DNA of 21,947 nt from a virus: positions 1 to 21,947 of the IMG/VR virus record IMGVR_UViG_3300012012_000575. One strand, written 5' to 3'. Positions 21,412 to 21,947 of this stretch are shown one piece after another. The notes under the pieces are model-generated. The model saw only the letters and a list, made by a program, of their open reading frames with translations, made no database searches and had not been told where the DNA came from. How positions within the stretch are numbered: the first letter of the stretch is position 1; each line of letters starts with the position of its first letter. The translations under genes were made by a program, and so were the position numbers.

Positions 21412-21501
21412 ATGTGTAATCATATGCCTGTAGTTCATAAAGGTAAATATAAAGGTTGTATAGGAATAGTAGGTCTAATTCTTTGTATAGTTAAAAAATG
21501 A
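21412..21501 (+). CDS. Uncertain small ORF before the last gene (29 residues from first ATG)
   Basis: The frame is open from 21310 to the TGA at 21499-21501, which overlaps the next ATG (ATGA) exactly as elsewhere in this operon. The first ATG at 21412 gives MCNHMPVVHKGKYKGCIGIV and a hydrophobic end; a second ATG is at 21424. No ribosome-binding site is seen. The upstream open part reads YEYKWVHEYNIKKFKNKIIP, which looks coding, so the true start may be a non-ATG codon further left. The region 21310-21411 holds no other gene that I can see. Confidence 0.3.
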   Translation: MCNHMPVVHKGKYKGCIGIVGLILCIVKK

Positions 21502-21947
21502 ATATCTTTTATTTAGACGAAAATCCTAAGAAATGCGCAGAATATCATTGCGATAAACACGTAGTCAAGATGATTATCGAATATGCGCAATTACTCTCTA
21601 CAGCCCACCGGCTTTGTGATGGAATAGAGAGCCGTGGATCAAGTAGATCAGGTAAAAGACAAGTAAGAGTATGGAAGCTTGACGATTCACGTGAAAATAG
21701 CTTGTATTTAGCCAGTCATATCAATCACCCAAGTAATATATGGACACGTTCTAGTGTAGAGAATTATCAATGGTTATGGCAATTATGGTATAATCTATGT
21801 AAAGAATACGAAGAAAGATATAATAGAACTCATGCAACATGGATCAAGTTAGCTACTCATTTATCTATTCCACCTCATAATATTCCCGAGATAAGAGCAA
21901 CTCCTATACCATTATGTATGCCTGACGAATATAAGACCGAGGATCCA
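21498..21947 (+). CDS. Conserved phage protein, 3' end cut by window end
   Basis: The first 150 residues are present: MNIFYLDENPKKCAEYHCDK, HVVKMIIEYAQLLSTAHRL, then VWKLDDSREN, HINHPSNIWTRSSVENYQWL, YEERYNRTHATWIKLA and a Pro-rich TPIPLCMPDEYK before the window ends. I recognise the CDKHVVKMI...AQLLSTAH and NHPS.IW.R.S..NY.WL pattern from cyanophages and other marine phages, where it is generally an unassigned conserved protein. Several conserved His, Asp and Cys residues suggest an enzyme or metal site. It begins in an ATGA with the ORF before it. Base use seems slightly richer in G/C than the genes to its left. Confidence 0.75.
   Translation, partial: MNIFYLDENPKKCAEYHCDKHVVKMIIEYAQLLSTAHRLCDGIESRGSSRSGKRQVRVWKLDDSRENSLYLASHINHPSNIWTRSSVENYQWLWQLWYNLCKEYEERYNRTHATWIKLATHLSIPPHNIPEIRATPIPLCMPDEYKTEDP

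Noticed and set aside
1-21947. tRNA genes, CRISPR arrays, insertion sequences, integrase or attachment sites
   Set aside because: No cloverleaf-sized gap, regular repeats, transposase or integrase motifs, or flanking direct repeats were noticed; the coding density leaves little room for RNA genes.

Overview
The window is an internal piece of the genome of a tailed double-stranded DNA phage. It is very AT-rich (roughly 30% GC by eye) and tightly packed, with nearly all genes on the + strand and joined by ATGA or TAATG overlaps or overlaps of 8-37 nt. Family matches I recognise by eye (a GTA-type 3TM holin, a short 3'-5' exo/polymerase PolA with Leu at the position equivalent to E. coli 762, a PrimPol-like primase, small proteins of marine phage type) suggest a marine phage of an AT-rich host such as SAR11 or a similar bacterioplankter. 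The host is inference.

Layout. 1-942: end of a lysis-type block, with a holin truncated by the window start, a membrane-anchored coiled-coil protein and a small conserved protein. 939-2414 (- strand): an SNF2-family helicase, the only clear minus-strand gene, which converges on the block to its left and diverges from the long rightward operon across an 84-bp spacer. 2499-8188: DNA metabolism, with two conserved proteins, a likely ssDNA-binding protein with an acidic tail, an AEP/PrimPol primase, a 57-residue protein, a DEDDh exonuclease and a UvrD-like helicase. 8188-9246: a C5-cytosine DNA methyltransferase. 9243-16367: a nucleotide and sugar block holding a MazG-like pyrophosphohydrolase, a GT-B-like glycosyltransferase, a dNMP kinase, a thymidylate-synthase-superfamily enzyme that reads as a dCMP hydroxymethylase, a dCMP deaminase, DNA polymerase A, a divergent UDP-sugar dehydrogenase and an NAD synthetase. 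16333-18763: a VRR-NUC nuclease, a DUF2786 protein, an HExxH peptidase, an unknown protein and a membrane-anchored Bax-like glucosaminidase. 18738-21501: small accessory proteins, including a run of seven ORFs of 23-58 codons, the last four of them membrane peptides. 21498-end: a conserved phage protein cut by the window end.

How the genes may work together. The most interesting reading is a cytosine hypermodification pathway. The pyrophosphohydrolase could clear dCTP to dCMP, the TS-like enzyme (Asp173 where thymidylate synthase has Asn, and Cys-Thr at the active site as in T4 gp42) could convert dCMP to 5-hydroxymethyl-dCMP, the kinase could raise it toward the triphosphate, PolA could incorporate it, and the BGT-sized glycosyltransferase could add a sugar. 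The UDP-sugar dehydrogenase, with NadE overlapping it and potentially supplying NAD+, suggests that the sugar may be an oxidised one (uronic acid type) or something derived from it, not plain glucose. The individual enzyme families are seen in the sequence, while the combined pathway and the sugar identity are inference.
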